Of a stretch of 64,000 nt of DNA, positions 49,168 through 58,528 are shown one piece after another (position 1 is the stretch's first letter; every line of letters begins with the position of its first letter). The DNA is taken from the NCBI RefSeq assembly GCF_014696065.1, contig NZ_JACJPL010000001.1:310001-374000 (forward strand). Reading direction: 5' to 3'. Below the pieces are notes generated by a model. The model ran no database searches, was not told the origin of the DNA, and worked only from the letters and a program-made list of their open reading frames with translations. The translations under genes and the position numbers were made by a program. This DNA comes from Leptolyngbya sp. FACHB-261. Lineage in GTDB: Bacteria; Cyanobacteriota; Cyanobacteriia; FACHB-261.

Positions 49168-51330
49168 ATGCTGAATATTCCTCAACAACTGGCCCAGGAA
49201 CTTTCGCTGAAACCCGCTCAGGTGCAAAGCGCCCTGGAACTGCTGGCAGAAGGGGCAACGGTGCCTTTTATCGCCCGCTACCGTAAGGAGCGCACCGGCT
49301 CGCTAGACGAAACTCAATTGCGTAACCTGGCGGACCGTTTTGCTTACCTGAGCGAACTGGAGGAGCGCAAGTCGGCAATTTTGACGGCGATTGCCGAGCA
49401 GGACAAGCTCACCCCAGAACTCCAGGCCAAGATCGAGCACTGCTTGCAAAAAAACGAACTGGAAGACCTCTACCTGCCCTATCGTCCTAAGCGCCGCACC
49501 CGAGCGACGATAGCTCGCGAAAAAGGCCTTGGACCTCTGGCCGAGTGGCTGAAAACGATGAACCGTCCCGGCGTCACTCCACCATCGCTAACCCAGGAGG
49601 CCAGCCACTACCTCTCCGAGGAGAAGGGCGTTAAAACAGCAGAAGATGCGCTCAAGGGCGCTGCCGACATTCTGGCCGAAACAGTAGCCGAGAAAGCTGC
49701 TTTACGAGCTTATCTGCGCGATTACCTGTTGAACCAGGGCCTATTCATTTCGCGCATCAAGGCGGATTATCCAGAGGGCTCCACCAAGTTTGAGCAGTAT
49801 CGCAATTTTCAAATTCGTGTCAAAGAGATTGCCCCCCACAGCCTGCTAGCTCTGTTTCGGGGTGAAACCGAGGGCATCCTCAGCGTGGACCTGGCTTTTG
49901 ACGAAGAGAGCGTCCTGGCTTATCTAGAAGCCCAAGAGATTCGCAGCAAAGCTCCGGCTGTGCGCAATTTTTATCAAGCCATGCTCAAAGATGCCTTTAA
50001 TCGTCTGATGAAAGCATCGCTGATCAGTGAAGTGCGCACTGAAAAGAAAAACTACGCCGATTTTGAATCGATCAAAACCTTTGCTACCAATCTACGGGAA
50101 TTGTTGCTAGCCAGCCCGGCGGGTCTTAAACCAACCCTGGCCATTGACCCAGGTTTTCGCACCGGCTGCAAGGTCACTGCCCTCGACCGCACCGGCAAGT
50201 TTTTGGAGTATCAGGCAGTATTTCCCCACCAGGCCGCCGCTCAAAGAGTTCAAGCAGCGCAAACCCTGAAACACCTGATTGAGAAATATCAGATCGAACT
50301 CATTGCGATTGGGAACGGCACAGCGGGACGCGAAACCGATGAGTTTGTGACTGAGGTACTAGCGACGCTAGACCGTCAGCCGGTGAAGGTCATGGTCAAT
50401 GAATCTGGAGCTTCGATTTATTCAGCCAGCGAAGTTGCCATTCAGGAATTTCCTGATTTGGATGTGACCGTGCGCGGTGCCATTAGCATTGGTCGGCGCT
50501 TACAGGATCCTCTGGCGGAGCTGGTTAAGCTTGATCCTAAATCGATTGGTGTGGGGCAATATCAGCACGATGTTGACCAGAAGCTGTTGCGCAAGCAGCT
50601 AGAAGAAACGGTTGAAAGTTGCGTCAATTTTGTGGGCGTAGACCTGAATACAGCGTCCAAAGAATTGCTGATCTTTGTGTCTGGAATTACACCAGCCATT
50701 GCCAACAATATCATTGCTTACCGCAACGAGCATGGTGCTTTTAAAAATCGCCGCCAACTGCTAAAAGTCGCTAAACTTGGGGCCAAAACTTTTGAGCAGG
50801 CAGCTGGCTTTTTGCGTATCCGCGAAGGCGAGAATCCCTTAGATAACACCGCGGTTCACCCCGAAAGTTACCCCATTGTGCAGGCGATAGCCAAGGATTT
50901 ACAGGTGCCGCTGTCGGAAATGTCCCAAATGGCTCAAAAGCTTAAATCTATCGACCTACGCAAATATGTTACTGCCGCAATCGGTGAACCGACACTGCGC
51001 GATATCATCAACGAACTCGAAAAGCCGGGCCGTGACCCTCGCGCTCAATTCACCTATGCCACCTTTAGAGCTGGGGTGAAAGAACTCAGAGATCTCAGTG
51101 TGGGGATGGATCTAGAAGGGGTAGTCACTAACGTGACTAATTTCGGCGCCTTTGTAGATGTGGGGGTCCACCAGGATGGTCTGGTGCATATTTCACAGTT
51201 GGCAGATCGCTTTGTCGCCGACCCCAAACAAATTGTCAAAGTGGGTCAGGTTGTGAAGGTTCGGGTGCTGGAAGTCAACGAAAAATTGAAGCGAGTTAGC
51301 CTATCGATGAAGGCACTCAACCAGTCTTAA
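49168..51330 (+). CDS. tex: Tex-family RNA-binding transcriptional accessory protein
   Basis: 720 aa from ATG 49168. Domains in order: helical N-terminal Tex domain (IPQQLAQELSLKPAQVQSAL, ATVPFIARYRKERTG), YqgF-like RNase H fold (LAIDPGFRTGCKVTALDRTG), helix-hairpin-helix (FVSGITPAIANNIIAYRNEH), and a C-terminal S1 RNA-binding domain (DLEGVVTNVTNFGAFVDVGV). Full length for the family. Tex acts with the transcription machinery on RNA in the cytoplasm; its exact role is still unclear in general. Confidence 0.95.
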   Translation: MLNIPQQLAQELSLKPAQVQSALELLAEGATVPFIARYRKERTGSLDETQLRNLADRFAYLSELEERKSAILTAIAEQDKLTPELQAKIEHCLQKNELEDLYLPYRPKRRTRATIAREKGLGPLAEWLKTMNRPGVTPPSLTQEASHYLSEEKGVKTAEDALKGAADILAETVAEKAALRAYLRDYLLNQGLFISRIKADYPEGSTKFEQYRNFQIRVKEIAPHSLLALFRGETEGILSVDLAFDEESVLAYLEAQEIRSKAPAVRNFYQAMLKDAFNRLMKASLISEVRTEKKNYADFESIKTFATNLRELLLASPAGLKPTLAIDPGFRTGCKVTALDRTGKFLEYQAVFPHQAAAQRVQAAQTLKHLIEKYQIELIAIGNGTAGRETDEFVTEVLATLDRQPVKVMVNESGASIYSASEVAIQEFPDLDVTVRGAISIGRRLQDPLAELVKLDPKSIGVGQYQHDVDQKLLRKQLEETVESCVNFVGVDLNTASKELLIFVSGITPAIANNIIAYRNEHGAFKNRRQLLKVAKLGAKTFEQAAGFLRIREGENPLDNTAVHPESYPIVQAIAKDLQVPLSEMSQMAQKLKSIDLRKYVTAAIGEPTLRDIINELEKPGRDPRAQFTYATFRAGVKELRDLSVGMDLEGVVTNVTNFGAFVDVGVHQDGLVHISQLADRFVADPKQIVKVGQVVKVRVLEVNEKLKRVSLSMKALNQS

Positions 51331-51413
51331 ACTTAAGTTTTTCTAGGGCTGGTTTGGTTGGCTAGTTTGGGCTAGTTCAGTTGGCTAATTAGCAAATTAG
51401 TTTGCCTATTTCA

Positions 51414-51707
51414 CTACCTTAGATTGCTCGAAATTTTTGAAACCAGACGATCAGCTTCAAAGGTGAGAATGGCTTGGCTGCCATCGCGATTCGTCCAGCG
51501 GTAAGTGATGGCTGGCTTGAGCCCTGGAATCTCTGAGCGGCTGCCCACAATACCAGGCTCGCCAGTGATTCTAGCGACTTGGGTGTAGGTCATTCCGGGC
51601 TGGATCCGGGCGTATTCAGCGGCTGTAATCACCGGAGGCCTGAGAAAAGGGACAATAGCCACACCGAACAGGATCAAGCAGACAATTTGAGTGTAAGTCA
51701 GGCGCAT
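51414..51707 (-). CDS. DUF3862-like / BamE-fold small exported protein
   Basis: 97 aa from ATG 51707. A hydrophobic N-terminus (IVCLILFGVAIVPFLRPPVI) as signal or anchor, then YARIQPGMTYTQVARITGEP and TYRWTNRDGSQAILTFEADR. The I-QPGMTY-x-QV-x-x-I-GEPG pattern is the SmpA/OmlA-like fold seen in DUF3862 proteins. No Cys lipidation site. Function unknown. Confidence 0.78.
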   Translation of the reverse strand: MRLTYTQIVCLILFGVAIVPFLRPPVITAAEYARIQPGMTYTQVARITGEPGIVGSRSEIPGLKPAITYRWTNRDGSQAILTFEADRLVSKISSNLR

Positions 51708-52010
51708 TCCGTGTATCAAAAGCTACATCAAAGTTGCCATTACGACTTGAGCTGAGGTCCTGACCTGGATCACAAGTAGAGCTCGGATATGAGGTCTGCC
51801 TGCCCTTGCTTGAGGAGGTTCGGACCTCGTAGTCAGCCCTTGACAAAATTTGATGCCAGGTCAGTGTACAGAACCTAAAGCAGCATTACGATCAAGGATT
51901 AGTCAGGGTGTGAGCTGAGCCTTTAAGCGAGCCGTGTAGTGGATCTAGGTGTAGCCCCCTGTCCAATCGCCGGTCAGTAGTCAAACTGATGACTCCAGCA
52001 GAAGTGCATT

Positions 52011-52526
52011 ATGATTGCCCCTGAGCAGATACCCACTCCAGCCCAAATGGCCTGCTGGCAAGCAGAAGCCGCACAGCGCTGGCCCGATTACCAGTTGCAC
52101 CTCGCCTTTCGCACTGCCGAGGATGGCACTGAATACAGTCTCTGGCTGAGCCCAAGAACAGCAGACCCGAAGGGAGCACTCCCACCTCTGGTGCCCAACA
52201 ATCCTAACTGGCAACCGATTGAGCTGTTCTGGAGTGAGCGTAGGAGCTATCTAGAGTTCCTGTTCGAGCAGTTCCCAGATCAGGCCGATCTAGCCAGTTC
52301 GAGTACTTTGTCCGGCACCTTGGAAGCTTGGAAACCGGTCTGGGTTTGGGCGGGCCTACCAGCTGTCGCGCTAGCCGTACTGGTATGGCGAGTGGGAGTC
52401 CCGGTGCCCTATGTGAAGCTAGTACCGATCCGAGGCATCACAGTTGAAGTGCCTAAGCCGGTCCCTGAGGGCGTTGGAACTAACTCCGGTCCAACCCTCA
52501 TTCAACCTCGCAGGGAAACCCGCTGA
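52011..52526 (+). CDS. Unknown protein with one membrane helix, 171 aa
   Basis: N-terminal soluble part (MACWQAEAAQRWPDYQLHLA, FRTAEDGTEYSLWLSPRTAD), then one membrane helix (WKPVWVWAGLPAVALAVLVW) and a Pro/Val-rich tail (VKLVPIRGITVEVPKPVPEG). Not recognised. Confidence 0.6.
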   Translation: MIAPEQIPTPAQMACWQAEAAQRWPDYQLHLAFRTAEDGTEYSLWLSPRTADPKGALPPLVPNNPNWQPIELFWSERRSYLEFLFEQFPDQADLASSSTLSGTLEAWKPVWVWAGLPAVALAVLVWRVGVPVPYVKLVPIRGITVEVPKPVPEGVGTNSGPTLIQPRRETR

Positions 52527-52584
52527 GATTATACCTGCGGACTAGTTTATTTCCTAACTAGTGCTTTGGCTAGTGAGACTGTGG

Positions 52585-53688
52585 CTAGCGAGGAATGATT
52601 TTAAACAGGAAACGCTGCTTGACCATCAACCAGACAATTGCCAGAATTGCTGAACTCAATAGGGTAGAAACGACAAACCCCGCTGTCCCCAGCGGTCTGG
52701 CAATATGGTCCGGATCCAGAACGGCTACAAACAGACTTTGCACGATATAAACATAAAGCGAGTTTTGGCCAAATTGCAGCAAAAAATCGCCCCAGTGCTG
52801 CTCAATCCACTTTTCATAGCGCTTCACCAGCAAATAGAAAAAGCTGATCCAAAGCGCAAATACCAGCAGTCTGCCCGGTCCTATACCGGGTGCTTTGCGG
52901 AATAAATCCTCAAGCACGGACTGATGTTCAGGCAAGAAAGCCTTTTGAAAGCGGTCTAACCAACTCAGAAAAATCGTAATCGCAGTCGTTGTACCCAGGC
53001 CGAAGAAAATGATCTCTCGTTGTGCCGGTTTGAGCTGCCACCAGCGTTCCTTCAGGTCATCGAAGTGATAGCCCAAAACTGCACCTGAAAAAAAGACAAA
53101 CTGCCAAGACATTGGCGAATAGTAGCTTTTGATCAGAGGCAGAGGCTGATGTAGCAGCAGATCAACCAGCCAAAGTGCAGCAGAAACGCCAAGAACTAGC
53201 CAAGTTTTTCCCCTGATAAGCGCCATGATCACTAGGGGGGCAGCTATTAAATACAGGGTATAAGCCGATAGAACATCTTCATGTTTGTACTGAAGAGTTA
53301 GAAATTGCAATAGAATGACGACTGGATTTTTTTGTCCGAAATCGGTTAGTAGGTCGGACTCATCGCCAAAGGCATAACGGACGATTGTGTAAAGCACAGT
53401 TAGAACAAGAGTGGTGAGATACAAGATCCAAGCTCGGCTCAAGAGCTTATCGCGTACTACCTCAAATCCTTTCTTCAGCGCTTCTCGACCGCGTACATGG
53501 CCTACCAAAAGCCCAGACATAAAGAAGAAACCCTCTGCCGCTGAAACCCACATCTTGCCTCGACCCGTGACTGGATCAAACAAGGTTGGATCGTCGTTGA
53601 GGTGATTGATAATAATCGCAAATAGAAAATACCCTCTCAATAGATCCAGCGTCAGGTCACGCTTCTTGGTTGCCAAGGGCAGCTTCAT
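52585..53688 (-). CDS. OpgC-like membrane acyltransferase
   Basis: 367 aa from ATG 53688 (a GTG at 53745 would add 19). About ten membrane segments. Starts KKRDLTLDLLRGYFLFAIII with NH following (the R-G-x-x-x...NH loop carries the catalytic His of this superfamily), then GFFFMSGLLVGHVRG. OpgC succinylates periplasmic glucans in proteobacteria; in cyanobacteria the related proteins' target is unknown. Confidence 0.82.
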   Translation of the reverse strand: MKLPLATKKRDLTLDLLRGYFLFAIIINHLNDDPTLFDPVTGRGKMWVSAAEGFFFMSGLLVGHVRGREALKKGFEVVRDKLLSRAWILYLTTLVLTVLYTIVRYAFGDESDLLTDFGQKNPVVILLQFLTLQYKHEDVLSAYTLYLIAAPLVIMALIRGKTWLVLGVSAALWLVDLLLHQPLPLIKSYYSPMSWQFVFFSGAVLGYHFDDLKERWWQLKPAQREIIFFGLGTTTAITIFLSWLDRFQKAFLPEHQSVLEDLFRKAPGIGPGRLLVFALWISFFYLLVKRYEKWIEQHWGDFLLQFGQNSLYVYIVQSLFVAVLDPDHIARPLGTAGFVVSTLLSSAILAIVWLMVKQRFLFKIIPR

Positions 53689-53908
53689 GAATTCAGGGAA
53701 AGAGGTGGGGGCTACAGCAGACTCGTCGCAAGCCAGTAATTTCACGTAGGCAGGCCGACGCTTTAGCCTATTGTGAATGCAAGCTTTAGCCTGTGTTCAA
53801 CATCATTGACAGAGCGATGTGCAGATGTCTGTGCATCGCAACGACTATTTGCGGTCAAGCTGAGGGCGAGGGCAGCAGACTTTGGGCTAGGTAGGTCACA
53901 GCTCGTCG

Positions 53909-54691
53909 CTAGCTAGCCGAGTCTGGCTCAATACCCAGCGCTCGTAATTGAGCGGCTAACCGCTCAGCTCGCTGGCGCTCTTGTTCAGCTCGCTGGCGTT
54001 CCTGGTCTGCCCGCTGGCGCTCTTGCTCTGCCTGTTGACGTTCCTGTTCAGCTCGCTGGCGTTCTTGCTCTGCTCTGGTTTCTGCCTGTTGGCGAGCTAG
54101 GGTTTCCTGTTGCAGGGCCTGAGCTAGTTCCTCGGGAATCAACAGCTTTTCGCCCGTGTCTTCACGATAAAAGCTGATTAATTTTCCCTCGACTACCAGG
54201 CGGAGTTGCAATGGCTCACTGCGTCCATCGGTAATTGGCTCGTAAACCTCTCCCTGCAGCCGATAGCCCCGCAATTGCCCCTCGACCCATTCCCCCGTTG
54301 GGTCAAACAGCCAGTATTCCTGGACGCCCAACTGCTCGTACAGAATTTTTTTGAAGCTTTGGTCTTGCTCTTGAGTGCTTTTCGAAGTCATCTCAAAAAT
54401 GACCGTTGGCACCTGGCCTTCTTCCCAAACTTTGTAGTTGTCTCGTCCACCCGGCACGACATCAAAAATGACCATGACATCAGGAGCCACCCGCAGTTTG
54501 GGCAGACCCTGAGCGTAGTAAAGAAATTGATTGCCTAAAACCGTCGCTTGCCGCCCCAGCAGATATTGCCTGAGCACTTCTAGGGTGACCAGCAAGACAT
54601 AGAGATGGGCATAGGTCTCAGCCAAAGGTTGACCGTCAGAACTGGGGTAGACGATGTTAGCGTCTTGAGCGGCTGGCACGAGGGCAGTCAT
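53909..54691 (-). CDS. Uma2-family (DUF820) protein with coiled-coil tail
   Basis: 260 aa. Uma2/PD-(D/E)XK core: KLRVAPDVMVIFDVVPGGRD and VPTVIFEMTSKSTQEQDQSF (the E-x-x-S-K-S/T of the nuclease-like fold). The last ~65 residues are a coiled coil made of 7-residue AEQERQR/Q repeats encoded by 21-bp DNA repeats. These proteins are highly amplified in cyanobacteria; nuclease activity is inferred from fold only. Confidence 0.88.
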   Translation of the reverse strand: MTALVPAAQDANIVYPSSDGQPLAETYAHLYVLLVTLEVLRQYLLGRQATVLGNQFLYYAQGLPKLRVAPDVMVIFDVVPGGRDNYKVWEEGQVPTVIFEMTSKSTQEQDQSFKKILYEQLGVQEYWLFDPTGEWVEGQLRGYRLQGEVYEPITDGRSEPLQLRLVVEGKLISFYREDTGEKLLIPEELAQALQQETLARQQAETRAEQERQRAEQERQQAEQERQRADQERQRAEQERQRAERLAAQLRALGIEPDSAS

Positions 54692-54806
54692 GGCTACGGC
54701 AAGCGCTATCTGTTCATCTTAAAACGACTCTGCAAACTACCTAGGCCGAGCAGTTTGCGGAGCAGTGGCAAAATAGGGGGACGATGCCCTCTTTCGGACC
54801 GTCTCC

Positions 54807-57374
54807 ATGCCCGTTCCTGTTGAGCAACTAATCACCCCTGAAATTCTCAAGCCTGCCCGCTATCTGGGTAATGAGTTAGGGGCTGTGCATAAGCCCTGGA
54901 ACGAAGCAACGGTGCGCTGGTGCCTCACCTACCCAGAAATCTATGAAGTTGGGGCGTCCAATCTGGGCCACATCATTCTCTACAACATTCTCAATACCCA
55001 GCCACGTCAGCTCTGCGACCGAGCTTATCTACCAGCTGCGGATTTGGCTGCGAAGTTACGCGAAACAGGCACACCACTGTTCGCCGTGGAGTCTAAGCGC
55101 TCGCTCTTGGACTTCGATATTCTGGGCTTTAGTCTGAGCTACGAGTTGGGAGCCACCAATATTCTGGAAATGCTGGATCTGGCAGGCGTTCCCTTAACCT
55201 GGCAGGCCCGCACTCTGGGTGTAGGGGCATCTGAGAAAGAGCAACTTAGCCCGTATCCCCTGATTTTTGCGGGGGGACCGACGGCGACCTCCAATCCTGA
55301 ACCTTATGTAGACTTTCTCGATTTCATCGTGCTGGGCGATGGCGAGGAGGTTCTGCCAGAGATTGGCCTGGTGTTGGAAGAAGGCAAGCAGGCCGGACTG
55401 ACGCGCGAAGCCCTGTTGCTGGATCTGGCTCAGGTGCCTGGGGTTTATGTGCCTCGGTTTTACGACATGCGCCCAGATGGTTCAGTCGTGCCCAATCGGT
55501 CCGATGTACCAGAGCGGATCCTGCGTCGAGTGGCGGCACCGATGCCAGAGTATTCGATTGGCCTAGTGCCCTACGTGCAAACGGTCCATGATCGTCTGGC
55601 AATTGAAGTGCGGCGCGGCTGCACCCGTGGCTGCCGCTTCTGCCAACCGGGGATGCTCACCCGTCCGGCCCGAGATGTGGAGCCGGAGGCAGTGGTTGAC
55701 GCGATTGAAAAGGGCATGCGAGCCACGGGCTACAACGAGTTCTCGCTGCTGTCGTTATCCTGCTCGGATTACCTGGCCCTGCCTGCGGTGGGCATGGAGA
55801 TCAAGAACCGACTCAAGGACCAAAACATTTCGCTGTCCTTACCCAGCCAGCGAGTTGATCGCTTCGATGAAAACATCGCCAATATCATTGGTGGCACGCG
55901 GCAGTCGGGTCTGACGTTTGCGCCCGAAGCCGGGACGCAGCGCCTACGCGATGTGATCAACAAAGGCTTGACCAACGAGGAACTGCTGCGAGGCGTGAAG
56001 ACGGCCTATGAGCAGGGCTGGGATAAGGTCAAGCTCTACTTCATGATCGGGTTGCCCGGTGAAACTGATGTCGATGTTATTGGCATCGCTGAGACGATTC
56101 ATTGGTTGCAGCGCGAATGTTACGCACCCAATCGCAAGCGGCTGAATGTCACGATCACGATCTCTAATTTCACCCCCAAACCGCACACTCCTTTCCAATG
56201 GCACAGCGTTTCAACTGAGGAATTTGAGCGCAAACAAGAGTTGCTCAAAGCAGAATTCCGTCGGCTAAGAGGCGTGAAGGTGAATTTCACCGACGTTCGC
56301 ATCTCGGCCATGGAAGACTTCGTGGGTCGCGGCGACCGGCGACTGGGGCCGGTCGTACAGCGAGCCTGGGAGTTGGGTGCAGGCATGGATTCCTGGTGGG
56401 AGAGCCTGGACCGAGCTTTTGGAGCCTGGTCCCAAGCCATTGCCGAAGCTGGGTTGCCCTGGAAGTTACCGGCACCCTCCCTAGAAGACGATCTGCCCTG
56501 GGACCATCTGGATACTGGCATCGACAAGCAGTGGCTCAAGGAAGACTACCAGCGAGCCCTGAACGAGGCAATTGTGCCAGATTGCTCGTTTGAAGGTTGC
56601 TCCCACTGTGGTGTCTGTGGCACCGAGTTTGGTCACAACATTGTGCTGGAGGCACCGCCCATTCCTCAGTTTGAGGGGCACTTCAAGCCAGAAACTGCTA
56701 GAGTTCAGCGCCTGCGCTTAGCCTTTGGCAAGCGGGGTTCGATGGCTCTGGTCAGCCATTTAGATCTGGTGCGTTTGTTTGACCGGGTGATGCGGCGGGC
56801 AGCCTTGCCCATTGCCTTCACTGGCGGTTTTCATCCGAGCCCACGCATTGCAATTGCCAGTGCGCTGGCTTTAGGCGCTACTAGTAACGGGGAAATTGCC
56901 GATTTTGAATTGACTCGTCGCGTTGACCCCGATCAGTTCCTAACTGCGATCAAGGCTCAACTGCCAGAGGATTTACCGGCGTTCTCAGTCAGTGAAATTC
57001 CGCTAGCTGCTCCATCAGCAACGCAGGCCTTGCAAAAGGCAGAATACCAATTGACAGTGAGCAGCGAGCAGCCAGTGAGCTGGTCGGAGCTAATCGATCG
57101 AGTAAGAGCAGCCGAGTCATTGCCTTTAGAAATGACCAACAAAAAAGGCAAGACTTACATCGCTGAAATGCGCGACCGCCTGTTTGAACTGGACTGCTTA
57201 ACTTCAGATTCAAATTCAGCAGACAATCAGGCTACTGTGCATTACATCGGCAGTCTGCTCAACGACGGCACTACCTTGCGCCCCGAACAGTTAGTCACGA
57301 TCCTGGGTCAGTTTGCCGAGGCTGAATTAGATCTGGTTCAAGTGCATCGTCAGCGTTTGCTCCTTGACGCCTAG
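54807..57374 (+). CDS. TIGR03960-type B12-binding/radical SAM protein
   Basis: 855 aa. N-terminal cobalamin-binding-like domain (~1-240: WCLTYPEIYEVGASNLGHII). Radical SAM core with RGCTRGCRFCQPGMLTRP (CxxxCxxC cluster ligands, ~270). C-terminal DUF2344 (~640-850: RLRLAFGKRGSMALVSHLDL, PIAFTGGFHPSPRIAIASAL). The whole protein is the known fused form of this family. Radical SAM enzymes of this group modify RNA or proteins; exact reaction unknown. ATG 54807. Confidence 0.93.
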   Translation: MPVPVEQLITPEILKPARYLGNELGAVHKPWNEATVRWCLTYPEIYEVGASNLGHIILYNILNTQPRQLCDRAYLPAADLAAKLRETGTPLFAVESKRSLLDFDILGFSLSYELGATNILEMLDLAGVPLTWQARTLGVGASEKEQLSPYPLIFAGGPTATSNPEPYVDFLDFIVLGDGEEVLPEIGLVLEEGKQAGLTREALLLDLAQVPGVYVPRFYDMRPDGSVVPNRSDVPERILRRVAAPMPEYSIGLVPYVQTVHDRLAIEVRRGCTRGCRFCQPGMLTRPARDVEPEAVVDAIEKGMRATGYNEFSLLSLSCSDYLALPAVGMEIKNRLKDQNISLSLPSQRVDRFDENIANIIGGTRQSGLTFAPEAGTQRLRDVINKGLTNEELLRGVKTAYEQGWDKVKLYFMIGLPGETDVDVIGIAETIHWLQRECYAPNRKRLNVTITISNFTPKPHTPFQWHSVSTEEFERKQELLKAEFRRLRGVKVNFTDVRISAMEDFVGRGDRRLGPVVQRAWELGAGMDSWWESLDRAFGAWSQAIAEAGLPWKLPAPSLEDDLPWDHLDTGIDKQWLKEDYQRALNEAIVPDCSFEGCSHCGVCGTEFGHNIVLEAPPIPQFEGHFKPETARVQRLRLAFGKRGSMALVSHLDLVRLFDRVMRRAALPIAFTGGFHPSPRIAIASALALGATSNGEIADFELTRRVDPDQFLTAIKAQLPEDLPAFSVSEIPLAAPSATQALQKAEYQLTVSSEQPVSWSELIDRVRAAESLPLEMTNKKGKTYIAEMRDRLFELDCLTSDSNSADNQATVHYIGSLLNDGTTLRPEQLVTILGQFAEAELDLVQVHRQRLLLDA

Positions 57375-57398
57375 CCGGTACGTTCCTAATTAGGAGGT

Positions 57399-58523
57399 AT
57401 GCAAGGGTACCCGCAGCGGGTACTGCCAGAGGTGCAGGTTCCTGTTAGCATCGTGCCTAAATCTTCATCTGTTGTAGGTACGCCAGTGGCGACTGACTAT
57501 ATCCTGTTTATCCACGGGGTCAGCACTCGAAAAGACCGCGAGAAGCCAACCTATGCTGACGAGCTGATTGCCAAACTGCAAGCAACGGTTGGCAAGCAAC
57601 TCAACCTCAAGCCGGTACCCCTCTATTGGGGTGATGTCAACCAAGAGGCCGAGGAGCGGCTGTTAAGCCAGCTGAAGGATAAACAGGGCTGTTGGGAACA
57701 GCTGTGGTTTAGAGAGTTTCGCGAAAAGCAACTGCTGCAATTTGTGGGCGACGCTGCACTCTATATCAGTCGTCAGGTCGGCTCGAAGGTGATCCAGCAG
57801 CTAGAAACCCAAATGAGGGAGCAGCTCGCAGGCTATCAGCCCCAAGATCGTTTGCATCTGGTCACCCACAGTTGGGGCACGGTCATTCTGTTCGACCTGT
57901 TGTTTGCCGCCCGTTGGACCGATCCTCGCATTCCTGGTCACCAAAGTGCCATGGCGATTCGCAGGCGGTTCTATGGAGTTGAGCCGAACCCCGAGCAGGG
58001 TATTCGCCTCGCCAGCGTTCACACGATGGGCTCGCCGATTGCGCTGTTCAGTTTGCTCGACGTAGTCAAAGGCGAGGCCCAAGCCGCAGGGCAGCCAGAG
58101 TTAACGGCACCTGAAGCCAGTCGCACCGCTAGTCATGACATCACCCCCAGCCTGGAAAAGCTGCTGGAGAACCTACACCAGGAGCTAGACGGTAAACCAT
58201 TACCCTGGCGCAACTTCATTCACCCTGGGGACCCGGTTGCCTGGCCCTTGCAGCCGCTGATCTTCAGCTTGGTAGATGGCTTGCGGCAATACCTCGATTT
58301 GCAGGATGTAGTTACGCGCGACAATGACGGCCCACTAGAATTCCTGGCCCGCTTAACCAACCAAAACCCTGTGGCCGGTCTGCTCAATGGCGGCAACGCC
58401 CACGGCAGCTATTGGAAAAGCCAGGAGGTCGCCCGGAAAATTATCCAAACCATTCCTGGGGCTACTCCCTTACCTCCTGTGAAGAAGCCCTCCCCCAGTA
58501 TCTCCAAAATGCTCAACGATTAG
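57399..58523 (+). CDS. Alpha/beta-hydrolase-like protein
   Basis: 374 aa. DYILFIHGVSTRKDREKPTY (oxyanion loop), nucleophile elbow HLVTHSWGTVILFDLLF (H-S-W-G), IRLASVHTMGSPIALFSLLD (near the acid) and NFIHPGDPVAWPLQPLIFSL (His region). No signal peptide. Serine hydrolase of unknown substrate (lipase-like). Probably cotranscribed with the radical SAM gene (24 bp spacing). Confidence 0.82.
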   Translation: MQGYPQRVLPEVQVPVSIVPKSSSVVGTPVATDYILFIHGVSTRKDREKPTYADELIAKLQATVGKQLNLKPVPLYWGDVNQEAEERLLSQLKDKQGCWEQLWFREFREKQLLQFVGDAALYISRQVGSKVIQQLETQMREQLAGYQPQDRLHLVTHSWGTVILFDLLFAARWTDPRIPGHQSAMAIRRRFYGVEPNPEQGIRLASVHTMGSPIALFSLLDVVKGEAQAAGQPELTAPEASRTASHDITPSLEKLLENLHQELDGKPLPWRNFIHPGDPVAWPLQPLIFSLVDGLRQYLDLQDVVTRDNDGPLEFLARLTNQNPVAGLLNGGNAHGSYWKSQEVARKIIQTIPGATPLPPVKKPSPSISKMLND

Positions 58524-58528
58524 GCTGC